Positions 35,039 through 44,008 of a stretch of DNA of 59,062 nucleotides are shown one piece after another. Both the position numbers and the translations under genes were made by a program. Origin of the DNA: Armatimonadota bacterium. GTDB taxonomy: Bacteria > Bacillota > Desulfotomaculia > Desulfotomaculales > Nap2-2B. Under the pieces are notes generated by a model. That model was given only the letters and a program-made list of their open reading frames with translations. It was not told where the DNA came from and ran no database searches. The first letter of the stretch is position 1. Each line of letters opens with the position of its first letter. Location of the stretch: contig JAIMBK010000011.1 in assembly GCA_023511535.1 (NCBI GenBank), positions 1 to 59,062 on the forward strand, in the 5' to 3' direction.

Positions 35039-36727
35039 GTGAATATTTTTAGAGTAGACGTAAATGCATCTATTGTGCACAGGGAAGAGGTTCCCCAAGA
35101 CTTTCTTTATCTCGGCGGCAGAAGGCTCACTGCGGAAATTATTTCCCGGGAAGTGCCGCCCCGCTGCCACCCGTTAGGTGAAAAAAACAAGGTGGTCATT
35201 GCCCCGGGACTTTTGACGGGGAGCATCGCCCCTTCCTCCGGCCGCCTGTCGGTAGGGACCAAAAGTCCGCTCACGGGGACGATTAAAGAAAGCAATGTCG
35301 GCGGGACCGCCGGACAGGCCCTGGCTTTGTGGGGAGTGAAGGCGATTGTAATCGAGGGAGTACCCTCTCCGGGAAAAAGTTACCTTCTGGAAATCGGACC
35401 GGGGGGAGTAGAGCTGAAGGATGCCGGAAACATTCGAGGAATGGGCAATTACGTAGCGGCCGGAAAGCTTCGGGATATTTATGGTCCGGATGTTTCCCTG
35501 ATTCTAACCGGCCCGGCGGGGGAAAGAAAATTTCCAGTGAGTACCGTGGCGGTAACGGACCTGAGCGGTAATCCTTCCCGTCACGCCGGCCGCGGGGGCG
35601 TGGGCGCCGTCCTGGGCGCCAAGGGGATCAAGGCAATTGTAATCAAACAGCCAGCTAAAAAAGCGCTGGAAGCGAAGGACAAAAAGGGCTTTTCGGAAAC
35701 CTGTAAAGTTTTTGCGGAGTCCCTTTATAAATCGAAAAAGACGCTGCGGGAGTACGGTACGGCCAGTTTAGTGGATGTGGTGAATGCCGTCAAAGGTTTG
35801 CCGGTGAATAATTTCAGCCGCGGTTGCGCCGTGCAGGCGGCAAGTATCAACGGAGAAAAGCTGGCTTCCCGATGTAAAGAACGTGGGGGGGCAACCGGCA
35901 AGCCTTGCTCCCGAAGTTGCGTGATCCAGTGCTCGAACGTCTACCGTGACCCCGGCGGAAAATACGTTACGTCCGGCCTGGAATACGAAACGCTGGTTTT
36001 AATGGGCTCCAACTGTGGAATATTTGACCTGGACGAGATCGCCGAACTTGATTTCCTTTGCGATGACCTGGGTATCGACACCATGGAAACGGGCGCAGCG
36101 ATTGCGGTTGCCATGGATGCGGGTTTGCTTCCCTTTGGAGACGCCGGGGGCGCAAAAAGGCTGGTTGAAGAAATCGGGAAAGGCACGTTGCTGGGCAAAG
36201 TTTTGGGCCAGGGCGCGCTGGTAACCGGAAAGGTGTTGGGCGTCGCCCGCGTGCCGGTTGTTAAGGGCCAGGCGTTATCCGCCTACGATCCCCGGGTGTT
36301 CAAAGGCACCGGGGTTACCTACGCCACTTCCCCGATGGGGGCGGACCACACGGCAGGCAATTGCCTGCCTGGACGCGGGGGAGTTAACATTTCTCAGGCG
36401 GAGGGGCAAATCAAGGTTTCCAAAGATCTCCAGGTTATTTCCGGTATTTGCGATATGCTCGGGCTGTGCATATTTGTCGGCCCTCTTCCGGAAAACCTGG
36501 ATACTTTCGCTTCGCTTGTTTCGCGATATACGGGAGAATCCTTGAGCGGCGAAGACCTTTGCGCAATGTCCCTGCAGATGCTGAAGAAAGAAACTTCCTT
36601 TAATTTTTCCGCCGGCATATCTCCGGTTGAAAACGATGTACCGGAATTTATGCGGGAGGAGCCGAACCAGGACGCGGGATTTGTATTCGATGTTCCAAAG
36701 GAAGAGCTACATGCGTTTTGGGATTAA
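35039..36727 (+). CDS. Aldehyde:ferredoxin oxidoreductase family protein (tungsten type)
   Basis: A 562-residue cytoplasmic oxidoreductase that in this family binds a bis-pterin tungsten cofactor and one [4Fe-4S] cluster and oxidises aldehydes to acids with ferredoxin. Cluster cysteines appear as Cys290, Cys294 and Cys298 (CSRSCVIQC) with the fourth in MLGLC (Cys477). The spacing C-x3-C-x3-C differs from the C-x2-C-x3-C of the best-known members. GTG start behind CCGGAGGG. Its neighbours, an alcohol dehydrogenase and a MoaD-like protein, fit an alcohol-to-acid route. The exact aldehyde is unknown. Confidence 0.9.
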   Translation: MNIFRVDVNASIVHREEVPQDFLYLGGRRLTAEIISREVPPRCHPLGEKNKVVIAPGLLTGSIAPSSGRLSVGTKSPLTGTIKESNVGGTAGQALALWGVKAIVIEGVPSPGKSYLLEIGPGGVELKDAGNIRGMGNYVAAGKLRDIYGPDVSLILTGPAGERKFPVSTVAVTDLSGNPSRHAGRGGVGAVLGAKGIKAIVIKQPAKKALEAKDKKGFSETCKVFAESLYKSKKTLREYGTASLVDVVNAVKGLPVNNFSRGCAVQAASINGEKLASRCKERGGATGKPCSRSCVIQCSNVYRDPGGKYVTSGLEYETLVLMGSNCGIFDLDEIAELDFLCDDLGIDTMETGAAIAVAMDAGLLPFGDAGGAKRLVEEIGKGTLLGKVLGQGALVTGKVLGVARVPVVKGQALSAYDPRVFKGTGVTYATSPMGADHTAGNCLPGRGGVNISQAEGQIKVSKDLQVISGICDMLGLCIFVGPLPENLDTFASLVSRYTGESLSGEDLCAMSLQMLKKETSFNFSAGISPVENDVPEFMREEPNQDAGFVFDVPKEELHAFWD

Positions 36728-36763
36728 AACACAACTAACGATTATTATAGAAGGGATATTTAT

Positions 36764-37525
36764 ATGCTTGAAAAATTTTCCCTAAAGGGGAAGATTGCTT
36801 TGGTGACCGGGGGCAGTCGGGGGTTGGGGAAGGCGATGGCTCTTGCCCTGGCTAAAGCCGGTGCGGATCTTGCTGTGGCGGCGAGAACAGAACCGGAGTT
36901 GAAACAAACGGTTGGTGAAATCTCTTCTTTGGGCAGGCAGGCGGCGGCTTTCCGGGTGGATGTTGCCAGTGTCCCGCAAATACACCGGATGATTCAGGAA
37001 GTGGTTTTAAAATTCGGGCGTCTTGATATCCTGGTTAACGCCGCCGGTATGAACATTCGCAAGCCGGTTCTGGACGTGACCGAGGGGGAATGGGATTTAT
37101 TGCTGAGTGTTAACCTCAAAAGCGCTTTCTTTGCTGCCCAAGCGGCGGCGAAGGTGATGATTCCGCGCGGAAGAGGAAAGATCATTAACGTAGCCTCTCT
37201 CACCAGCAAAATCGGACTTCCGAACATTTGCATGTACGGCGCAAGCAAGGGCGGGATTGCGCAAATGACCAGAGGAATGGCCGTGGAATGGGCCCGCTAC
37301 AACATCAACGTGAACGCAATCGGCCCGGGTTATTTTAAAACGGCTATGACTGCCCCCCTTTTTAAGAACGAGGAAACGGCAACGCAATTAAAGAATCGCA
37401 TCCCTCTCGGCCGGACGGGAATTCCGGAAGATTTGGCGGGGGCGACCGTTTTTTTGGCCTCGGAAGCCTCCGACTATATTACCGGACAGATAATTTATGT
37501 TGATGGGGGTTGGCTGGCGGGTTAA
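36764..37525 (+). CDS. Short-chain dehydrogenase/reductase
   Basis: A 253-residue classical SDR with Rossmann motif TGGSRGLGKA (about 15-24), NAAGMN near residue 91 and the catalytic Ser-Tyr-Lys set; the Tyr-x-x-x-Lys is MYGASKGG. It resembles gluconate 5-dehydrogenase and 3-oxoacyl reductases. It probably oxidises or reduces a hydroxyl group of the imported solute. Confidence 0.9.
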   Translation: MLEKFSLKGKIALVTGGSRGLGKAMALALAKAGADLAVAARTEPELKQTVGEISSLGRQAAAFRVDVASVPQIHRMIQEVVLKFGRLDILVNAAGMNIRKPVLDVTEGEWDLLLSVNLKSAFFAAQAAAKVMIPRGRGKIINVASLTSKIGLPNICMYGASKGGIAQMTRGMAVEWARYNINVNAIGPGYFKTAMTAPLFKNEETATQLKNRIPLGRTGIPEDLAGATVFLASEASDYITGQIIYVDGGWLAG

Positions 37526-37558
37526 AATCAAGAAAAAACCGGTGATCCAGGAAGAGCC

Positions 37559-37792
37559 ATGAGAATTAAGGTGCGTCTGGGGCTTTCCTTCTCCAAATAC
37601 AGATTAAACAACGAAAAGGAAATTTTAATTGAATTACCGGCAGGATCGAAAGTAAAAGAAGTGCTGCTTTATATCGGTGTTCCGGAAACAGAACCAATGG
37701 TGATCATCAAAAACGGCAAGGTGGTTAATCTTGATGATCCCCTTCGTCCGGAAGATGCTTTAATCATCTTCCCGCCGCTGGAAGGCGGTTGA
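37559..37792 (+). CDS. MoaD/ThiS-like sulfur carrier protein
   Basis: A 77-residue ubiquitin-fold protein ending in Gly-Gly (FPPLEGG), the mark of MoaD and ThiS carriers that are activated as thiocarboxylates. Placement as the last gene of the operon with a tungsten-pterin enzyme suggests a dedicated carrier for dithiolene sulfur. A separate role in another sulfur transfer is possible. Confidence 0.85.
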   Translation: MRIKVRLGLSFSKYRLNNEKEILIELPAGSKVKEVLLYIGVPETEPMVIIKNGKVVNLDDPLRPEDALIIFPPLEGG

Positions 37793-37863
37793 GCAAATTA
37801 AAAAAGCTGGCGATATTGGCCAAATCTCCTGGTCCCGTGGGCACGGCAAGGTTTATAAAGCCG

Positions 37864-37904
37864 TCAAAAAACAAGGCCGGACTGCAGCTTGGCCGCAGTC
37901 CGGC
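37864..37904 (-). terminator. Terminator of rnpB
   Basis: On the minus strand a perfect 10-bp stem (GCCGGACTGC with its complement, 37876-37885 and 37895-37904) is followed by CTTGTTTTTTG. It lies immediately after the 3' end of RNase P RNA. Confidence 0.85.
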
Positions 37905-37910
37905 GCGCGT

Positions 37911-38341
37911 GAGTAAACCTGTAAGCCGAGTTCTGTCGAGGGTGATCATCTATCTGGGACGCCAGTTGCCTGGCGCCTCGAGCGACCTTACCCGGGGACG
38001 AAGCGGGCCACTTTTGAATGTCCCCCTATTCGGTCTTGCTCCAGGTGGGGTTTACCTAGCCGGCCGGTCGCCGCGGCCGCTGGTGCGCTCTTACCGCACC
38101 GTTCCATCCTTGCCGCCCGGGAAGTGGGAAGGGAGAAGCCCTCTAGCAAAAAACGGTTCTTTTCGATCCCGCCTGCCCAAACCTCCCGCTTCCCACCTCT
38201 CCAAGCGGCGGTCTGCATTTCTGTGGCACTTTCCTTGGGGTCGCCCCCACTGGGTGTTACCCAGCACCCTGCCCTGCGGAGCTCGGACTTTCCTCGGACA
38301 CCGCCTTTCGGCGCCTGTGCCCGCGATCACCTGATTTACTC
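37911..38341 (-). ncRNA. rnpB: RNase P RNA (bacterial type A)
   Basis: The catalytic RNA of RNase P, which trims the 5' ends of pre-tRNAs. On the minus strand, GAGGAAAGTCCGAGCTCC lies near the 5' end, CAGGGTGCTGGGTAACACCC follows, and ACAGAACTCGGCTTACAG lies near the 3' end; these are the universally conserved P4-forming and core sequences. The ends pair as GAGTAAA with TTTACTC (helix P1), which sets the limits to about one or two bases. Length is about 430 bases. A terminator follows directly, and a sigma-A-like promoter precedes it. Confidence 0.95.
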
Positions 38342-38370
38342 GCCGCTTTCAATTATCTGTCTACCTTTAA

Positions 38371-38399
38371 ATTGTACCACAACTCCTTCAAGCAGGCAA
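38371..38399 (-). promoter_or_regulatory. Sigma-A promoter for rnpB
   Basis: On the minus strand TTGCCT and TACAAT are 17 bases apart. The -10 box (38371-38376) is about 30 bases upstream of the inferred 5' end of the RNA. Confidence 0.6.
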
Positions 38400-38403
38400 A
38401 AGA

Positions 38404-39114
38404 TTATCTTTCCCAGAAAAGCATGCGCCCGCAATTCTGGCAATAAACCAGAGTCCCGCCCTGCTTTAGGGCGCGCAGATCGTTGAAGGACAGACCAACC
38501 CGGCAGCCCGTGCAGGCGCCTTTTTCCACCCTGGCCAGCGGGTCTGCTATTTTCTTTTTCATCTCCACGTATTTCTTCCAAATATTAGAATCAACTTTTT
38601 CCAGCAATTTTTGCCTCAACTGCGGGATTTGGGCCAGCATTTTCCTCATTTTCTGCTGGTGCCCCAGATAAGTGCCGTGCAGGCGGCGGTAATGGAGGGC
38701 CTTTTCGTTCAGTTCCGCGCTAAGTTTTTCCAGTTTTTGCCGGACGGCTTCGAGGCTTTCCATGGTGGCCAGGGTCAGGTCCTCCGTGCGCTTGATTTCA
38801 TCCTGGAGAAATAAAAGCTTTTGATTGCTGCTTTGAACTTCTTTCGCGCTGGTTATCGACCCGTCATACAGCCTTTTGCTCATGGCCCCGACCCGTTCCT
38901 TCAGTTCGTCGGTATCCATCTCCCTCTTTCTTAACTCTTTTTTTAAACTGCCGTACTCTTCCTTGAGCGTTTTAAATGCGGCCCGGCTTTCCTCGATATC
39001 ATTCTTCAACGCCCGCAACTCCGAAGCCATGTCATCGCCCTTAAAGCTGCTCTCCAGGCTCTTCCTCTGCTGGTCGAGGAGTTGAATCTCCCAAAGGTGT
39101 TTCAAATCTATCAT
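38404..39114 (-). CDS. Zinc-ribbon coiled-coil protein (CT398/DUF164 type)
   Basis: A 236-residue protein. Residues about 10-180 form a long helical hairpin rich in Lys, Glu and Leu, and the C-terminus carries a C4 zinc ribbon (CTGCRVGLS ... YCQNCGRMLFW). This architecture is that of the C4-type zinc-ribbon family that includes chlamydial CT398. Members act as scaffolds; a precise role in Clostridia is not established. It lies upstream of rnpB on the same strand and downstream of the Nif3 gene. Confidence 0.87.
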   Translation of the reverse strand: MIDLKHLWEIQLLDQQRKSLESSFKGDDMASELRALKNDIEESRAAFKTLKEEYGSLKKELRKREMDTDELKERVGAMSKRLYDGSITSAKEVQSSNQKLLFLQDEIKRTEDLTLATMESLEAVRQKLEKLSAELNEKALHYRRLHGTYLGHQQKMRKMLAQIPQLRQKLLEKVDSNIWKKYVEMKKKIADPLARVEKGACTGCRVGLSFNDLRALKQGGTLVYCQNCGRMLFWER

Positions 39115-39293
39115 TAGAAGCCTCCTCTCCTTGCTTTCGAGCCTTTAAGCCGCTCGCCGGCAGCGCCGGCCCAAAAACGGGGCAAACTTGTTCAGCTCCC
39201 GCCAAACTTCGGGGCGGGGGCGGAGGTCCCGACACCACCCGGGCCGGAAGCGGCAACACCCGCTTTACAGAATTGAAGGTCTTTGAAATTTGA

Positions 39294-40412
39294 TTAAATA
39301 TCGGTAAAGGGATCGGCTGCCGTTCCGGACAACTGGATTTCCACCTTTATGCCCATGGCCGCGCATTGCCCCGCCAGGTATTCCTGCAAAGCCGGCAGCA
39401 CCACCCGCTCCGTCCCGGCGTGGCCGGCGTCGATAAACTTCAGGCCCGCCGCCAGCATGTCCCGGGCCGTGTGGTATTTCACGTCCCCGGTTACCAGCAC
39501 CTCCGCGCCTGCGGCAAGCGCCTCCGGAAACAGCCCGGCCCCGGAGCCGCCGCAGACGGCCACCCGGCTCACCACGTCCCCCATTGAGCCGCCCGCCCTG
39601 ACCCTGGCCAAACCCAGAGCGTCCTTCACCCGGACGGCAAAGGTCTCAAAAGAAACCGGTTCGGGCAGGTTCCCGACCACCCCGAGGCCGAATGACGGAC
39701 CACGGTTTTCCAGCGGGTACAAATCGTAGGCCACTTCTTCATAGGGGTGGCTCTGAAGCATAGCCCGGACCACCGCTTTGACTTTGCCGGAAGGGACGAT
39801 CGTCTCCAGTCTCACTTCATCCACAGAGGATACCTCGCCTTGTTTTCCGATAAAGGGGTCCGTGCCCGGCAGGGGCAGAAAGGTGCCGGTCCCGGGCGAC
39901 TGGAAGGTGCAGTGGCTGTAATTGCCGATCCATCCGGCGCCGGCCCCGCAGACAGCCTCGCGGACCAGGGCGGCGTGGGACGGGGGGACAAACACCACCA
40001 GCTTCACGTACCGTTCACAACCCGTACTGTGCAAAACCTCCGGGTTCGCCAGCCCCAGCCTTTGCGCCAGCACGGTGTTGACTCCTCCGGCGGCGATATC
40101 GAGATTGGTGTGTGCGGAGTACACCGCTATGTCGTTTTTAACGAGAAACTCAATCAGCTTCCCAAGTGGCCTGTCAAAGCGCACATTTTTCAGCGGCTTG
40201 ATGAAAAGGGGGTGGTGGGAGATGATCAGCCCGGCGTTCATCTGCCTGGCTTCCATCGCCACCGCCAGGCTGACGTCCAGCGTTAAGAGTATTCGATCCG
40301 CTTTCCCGCCCGGATCGCCCAGCAGGAGTCCCGTATTGTCCCAGCTCTCCGCCAGGTGGGGCGGGGCGAGCGCTTCCATAATTTTAATGATCTCGCTTAA
40401 GGTTACGGACAT
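39294..40412 (-). CDS. Nif3-like dinuclear metal centre protein
   Basis: A 372-residue protein of the Nif3/YqfO family, hexameric with two metal ions per subunit. Metal ligands are in LIISHHPLF near residue 64, VYSAHTNLD near 99 and DAGHAGTE near 330. A central insertion (about 130-235), typical of YqfO, folds like the PII/CutA family. Biochemical function is still unclear. It overlaps trmK by 10 bases, the common pairing in Firmicutes. Confidence 0.92.
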   Translation of the reverse strand: MSVTLSEIIKIMEALAPPHLAESWDNTGLLLGDPGGKADRILLTLDVSLAVAMEARQMNAGLIISHHPLFIKPLKNVRFDRPLGKLIEFLVKNDIAVYSAHTNLDIAAGGVNTVLAQRLGLANPEVLHSTGCERYVKLVVFVPPSHAALVREAVCGAGAGWIGNYSHCTFQSPGTGTFLPLPGTDPFIGKQGEVSSVDEVRLETIVPSGKVKAVVRAMLQSHPYEEVAYDLYPLENRGPSFGLGVVGNLPEPVSFETFAVRVKDALGLARVRAGGSMGDVVSRVAVCGGSGAGLFPEALAAGAEVLVTGDVKYHTARDMLAAGLKFIDAGHAGTERVVLPALQEYLAGQCAAMGIKVEIQLSGTAADPFTDI

Positions 40413-41095
40413 TTTGCCACCTCTTTTTCAATACCGGCCGCTTTTTTTTCAATCAGCCGGGCTTTATTCCGGGCCTCTTGACTGTCGCTCCTGGACAGGC
40501 CCGCCAGGACCCGGCGGCAGTCCTCAAGCATTTTTTCCAGATAACCGCGCAGTAACGGACCTTTCTTCTCCAGCAACCGCGGCCCCAGTTCCAGCAGCAG
40601 GGGGTCGCGCACCGGCTCCTGGCCGTGTTTTGCCGCCAAAATCAAGTAAATCCGCCCGTCTTCCGCCACCAGTTCCTCATCGGCGATTCTCCAGCCGTTG
40701 GCGCAGAGCCACCGGCGCAGGTCGCCGGGGTCGGACATGGGCTGCAGCACCAGCGTACCGGCGCGGTCCAGGACCGGCTTAGACCCGGCAAGAACCGAGC
40801 GAATGGTATTGCCGCCCATTCCGGCAATAACGATGGTTCCGGCCTCGCCGGGTTCGAGTACCTGCAGGCCGTTGCCCTTGCGCAGGCTGATTTTGTGCTT
40901 CAGGCCGCTCTGTTCCACAGCCTGTTCCGCCGCCAGAAAAGGCCCCTCATTGCGCTCCGTGGCGATGGCTTCCGGACATAAACCGTTCTTCACCAGGTAG
41001 ATTGGCAGCAACGCGTGGTCGGTGCCGATGTCGGCCGTGACGCTGCCGGGTGGAACAAAAGAAGCAACCGCCGCCAGGCGTTTTGACAGTTCCAT
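40403..41095 (-). CDS. trmK: tRNA (adenine-22-N1)-methyltransferase TrmK
   Basis: A 230-residue Rossmann-fold methyltransferase that uses S-adenosylmethionine to methylate A22 of certain tRNAs. The cofactor motif VTADIGTDHALLPI is near residue 20, and the NPPF-like position reads IVIAGMGGNTI near 90, as in the family. A C-terminal coiled coil follows. In Firmicutes it is normally downstream of rpoD, which is not in this window. Confidence 0.92.
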   Translation of the reverse strand: MELSKRLAAVASFVPPGSVTADIGTDHALLPIYLVKNGLCPEAIATERNEGPFLAAEQAVEQSGLKHKISLRKGNGLQVLEPGEAGTIVIAGMGGNTIRSVLAGSKPVLDRAGTLVLQPMSDPGDLRRWLCANGWRIADEELVAEDGRIYLILAAKHGQEPVRDPLLLELGPRLLEKKGPLLRGYLEKMLEDCRRVLAGLSRSDSQEARNKARLIEKKAAGIEKEVAKCP

Positions 41096-41563
41096 GGGCT
41101 CTCCCGCTTTTTTGCGTTAATTGTTATATACTTTAAGTATAATCTTTCTTGTGGCAAATTACAAAGCAACCCTTTAATATCCGCCCCGGCAGACCTGAAA
41201 AAATTAATCATTCCGTAAGCAAACTTTAAGGTTTTCGTATAAAAAACGGGATAAAATAAACCATCCCGGTTCCATCCCCGCCGCCCCGCGGCAGCGGGCC
41301 CGAAAAATCCCCTCCCGCCGGGGCGCTTAGTACAAGCCCATAAATGATAAGCAACCCGTTTTCAAGTCTTATCCGGAATATCAAGTCAGCGATTACCCGT
41401 TTTTCAGGTCGATGGCCGGACAGATCCGGCAACTTAATTATGTGGACCCGTACTTTGTACAAAGGCATAATAACAAGTACGATTTTTGTATTGGCCTGGA
41501 GCCGTTGCGGCAGGGATTCCACATGGCAGGACGGTTATCTCCGTGGACTTGTTCTCAGCCGGC
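41096..41563. other. Intergenic region with possible gene remnant
   Basis: No gene with a start and ribosome binding site is seen. On the plus strand an open stretch at 41331-41567 reads as plausible protein (DYPFFRSMAGQIRQLNY and further Phe/Tyr/Arg-rich sequence) but follows directly after a TAG and has no good start. It may be a decayed gene. Confidence 0.35.
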
Positions 41564-42088
41564 CTAGCCGAAATACAGCCCGCCCTGCCCATACAGCGAA
41601 GAGGTCTTGGGGAATTTCCCCTTCATGACCTTCCGGTAATGGTGCGTGGACAACGGCGCTCCCTCTTTCAAGATGGCGGAACCGGTGACCTTGCCGGCAA
41701 AAAGCGTCAGCGCCGCCAGGTTAAAGGTTTGGACGACCCGGCATTCCAGGTAGCCCAGGCAGTTGGTCAACAGGTAAGGCAGGCCGCTCTTGCCGGTGGC
41801 GTAATCCACATTCTTAAATTTATCGACCTCCCGGCCCGACTTAAATCCGAAAAGCCCGATCAGCGGCAGGGGGGTGTCCTTTTCCAGAACCGATACGGTG
41901 AAGGCTCCGCTTTCCCTGATATAATCGTAAGTAAGGTTGTTTTGGTTTACGGCGATAACGACCGCCGGAACCCCGATGCTTACTTCGAACACCGCGTGCA
42001 CAACAAGGCCGTTCAGCCGCTCTCCTTTTTTTGAGCTGACAATAACCAAACTATTGTCGATGAATAGGTCAGGCCGGTTTTCCATCAT
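41564..42088 (-). CDS. Flavin reductase family protein
   Basis: A protein of about 174 residues of the FMN-binding split-barrel (flavin reductase) type: LNGLVVHAVFEVSIGVPAVV, the N-N-x-T-x-D-Y-I-R-E-S-G-A-F-T-V-S-V-L segment and FGFKSGREVDKF are the recognisable parts. It binds FMN and probably moves electrons from a donor to flavin or a partner protein. The start is placed at one of the two ATGs (42088 or 42085), since the ribosome binding site AAGGAG lies inside the first codons of the longer frame. It is divergent from etfB. Confidence 0.85.
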   Translation of the reverse strand: MMENRPDLFIDNSLVIVSSKKGERLNGLVVHAVFEVSIGVPAVVIAVNQNNLTYDYIRESGAFTVSVLEKDTPLPLIGLFGFKSGREVDKFKNVDYATGKSGLPYLLTNCLGYLECRVVQTFNLAALTLFAGKVTGSAILKEGAPLSTHHYRKVMKGKFPKTSSLYGQGGLYFG

Positions 42089-42178
42089 ATCACTCCTTGC
42101 CATTTATTTAGTTATACCACTTTTTACCTGAGTATTAAACTGTAATTTTATCAATTTAGGAAAGGTCGGTTTTGGCAA

Positions 42179-42991
42179 ATGAACGTCATTGTTTTCATTA
42201 AACAGGTCCCCGGCACGACCAATGTGCGGATGGACCCGGCGACCGGCGCCATGCTCCGCGACCCGTCCGACACGGTGCTCAACCCCCTGGACGAGCACGC
42301 CATTACCGAGGCGGCGAAGATTAAGGACGGGCAGCCGGGAACGGTGGTCACGGCGCTGACCATGGGTCCCCCTTCCGCCGTGAAGGCGCTCCAGGAGGCC
42401 TGCGCGCGCGGAGCCGATCAAGGTGTCCTCCTGTCCCACAAGGCTTTTGCCGGGTCGGACACCATCGCCACCTCCCGCGCCCTGGCAGCAGCCGTCCGGA
42501 AACTGGGACCCGTCGATCTGATCCTGGCCGGCGAGAAATCCATCGACGGGGAAACGGGGCAGGTCGGGCCGATGACGGCTGCCATGCTGGAATTGCCCGC
42601 TGTAACCTTTGTCCGCCGACTCAATTTGGAGGGCGGCCGGATCCGCGTTCAGCGGCTGGTGGAAGACGGCGTCGAAGAGCTGGCGGTAACCCTGCCGGCC
42701 CTGGTGACAGTGGTGCGGGATATCAACAACCCTCCCCTTCCCTCCCTGCGCCGCTACGTCATGGCCAAAAAAATGACCTTTCCGGTCTGGGGCCCGGAGG
42801 AACTGGGGCTCAAGGAAACCGACACCGGCCTCAAGGCTTCCCCGACCCGCGTCGTTAAGGTCTTCAGCCCGAAATTTGCCAGGAGCACCGCGATCTTCCG
42901 GGCCGACGGAGAGGCGGGGCTGGATGCTTCCGTCCAAGCCGTTATTGATCTTCTGCGCACCAAAGAAATTCTCAAAAAAGGGGGTGCCTGA
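42179..42991 (+). CDS. etfB: Electron transfer flavoprotein beta subunit
   Basis: A 270-residue Etf beta subunit, opening MNVIVFIKQVPGTTNVRMD and containing the conserved LAGEKSIDGETGQVGPMTA and L-P-A-L-V-T-V motifs. It holds AMP or FAD and pairs with EtfA to carry electrons between dehydrogenases and a quinone, ferredoxin or NAD system. It is directly followed by etfA after one base. Confidence 0.94.
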   Translation: MNVIVFIKQVPGTTNVRMDPATGAMLRDPSDTVLNPLDEHAITEAAKIKDGQPGTVVTALTMGPPSAVKALQEACARGADQGVLLSHKAFAGSDTIATSRALAAAVRKLGPVDLILAGEKSIDGETGQVGPMTAAMLELPAVTFVRRLNLEGGRIRVQRLVEDGVEELAVTLPALVTVVRDINNPPLPSLRRYVMAKKMTFPVWGPEELGLKETDTGLKASPTRVVKVFSPKFARSTAIFRADGEAGLDASVQAVIDLLRTKEILKKGGA

Positions 42992-42992
42992 T

Positions 42993-44006
42993 ATGGAGCA
43001 GAACAGCAACGGGATCATGGTCCTTGCTGAAGTGCGCGGCGGTGCCATCCACCCGGTAACCCGCGAGATGGTCGCCTGGGGCAGAAAACTTGCCGGTCAG
43101 TTCAGCAGACCGGTTACCTGCGTTATTATCGGAATTGATCCCGATGATCCGGAAGATTTGATCCGGTACGGAGCGGACCGCGTTCTTTCGGTAAACCCCG
43201 GCTTTACCGGTAACTCTCCGGCCACTCCCACGGCCGGGCTCTTTGTCGACGTGATCCGGGAAGAGAGGCCCGCCATTGTCATTGCTCCCGCCACAACCAG
43301 CGGCCGGACCTTGATGCCCATCGCCGCCGCGCGGCTGAACACCGGGCTCACCGCCGACTGCACGGACCTGGCCATCGACCCGAAAGACGGGCTGCTTCTG
43401 CAAACCCGGCCGGCCATCGGGGGAAACGTCATGGCCACCATCAAAACCCCCAACACCCTGCCGCAGATGGCCACCGTGCGCCCCCGTTCCATCCGACCCC
43501 TGCAACCGGACAGCGCCAGGCGGGGCCAGGTCCTGGTGAAGACCTATGAGATGCCTGATTCCTGGCCCGAACAACTGCTGTCCTTTATCCGCGACGAGAG
43601 AAAGGAAATTAACCTCGAAGAAGCCGAAATCGTGGTCACTGGCGGTAAGGGAATGAAAACTAAAGAGAATTTCGCCCTGCTGGAAGATTTGGCGGCCGCA
43701 CTGGGAGCCGGGCTCGGGGCCACCCGCGCGGCGGTGGAAGCGGGCTGGGCGCCCTTTACCAGGCAGGTCGGCCTCACCGGGAAAACCGTCGCCCCGAAAG
43801 TATATATCGCCGCCGGGGTTTCCGGTAAAATCCAGCACCTGGCGGGAATGATCACCTCGGAAACCATTATTGCCGTTAACGAAGACCCGGAAGCCCAGAT
43901 GGTCAAGGTCGCCGACCTGGCCGTCATCGGCGACGCTCCGGCGGTAGTGGAGAAGCTGACCAAAGCACTCATCCACCTCAAAAACAAGCGGAAGGGAGGG
44001 GCGTAG
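42993..44006 (+). CDS. etfA: Electron transfer flavoprotein alpha subunit
   Basis: A 337-residue Etf alpha subunit with the C-terminal FAD domain: VTGGKGMKTKENF, RQVGLTGKTVAPKVYIAAGV and SGKIQHLAGM, then INEDPEA-like AVNEDPEAQ. No ferredoxin domain is fused at the N-terminus. The ATG at 42993 directly follows the etfB stop. A GlcD-like gene follows two bases after its stop, so the three are one transcription unit. Confidence 0.94.
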   Translation: MEQNSNGIMVLAEVRGGAIHPVTREMVAWGRKLAGQFSRPVTCVIIGIDPDDPEDLIRYGADRVLSVNPGFTGNSPATPTAGLFVDVIREERPAIVIAPATTSGRTLMPIAAARLNTGLTADCTDLAIDPKDGLLLQTRPAIGGNVMATIKTPNTLPQMATVRPRSIRPLQPDSARRGQVLVKTYEMPDSWPEQLLSFIRDERKEINLEEAEIVVTGGKGMKTKENFALLEDLAAALGAGLGATRAAVEAGWAPFTRQVGLTGKTVAPKVYIAAGVSGKIQHLAGMITSETIIAVNEDPEAQMVKVADLAVIGDAPAVVEKLTKALIHLKNKRKGGA

Positions 44007-44008
44007 CC

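Noticed and set aside
37789..38334. Open frames of 120-181 residues on the plus strand
   Set aside because: They are shadows of the RNase P RNA gene and its terminator.
41226..41522. 98-residue minus-strand frame
   Set aside because: GTG start without ribosome binding site and low-complexity Gly/Pro end; not convincing.
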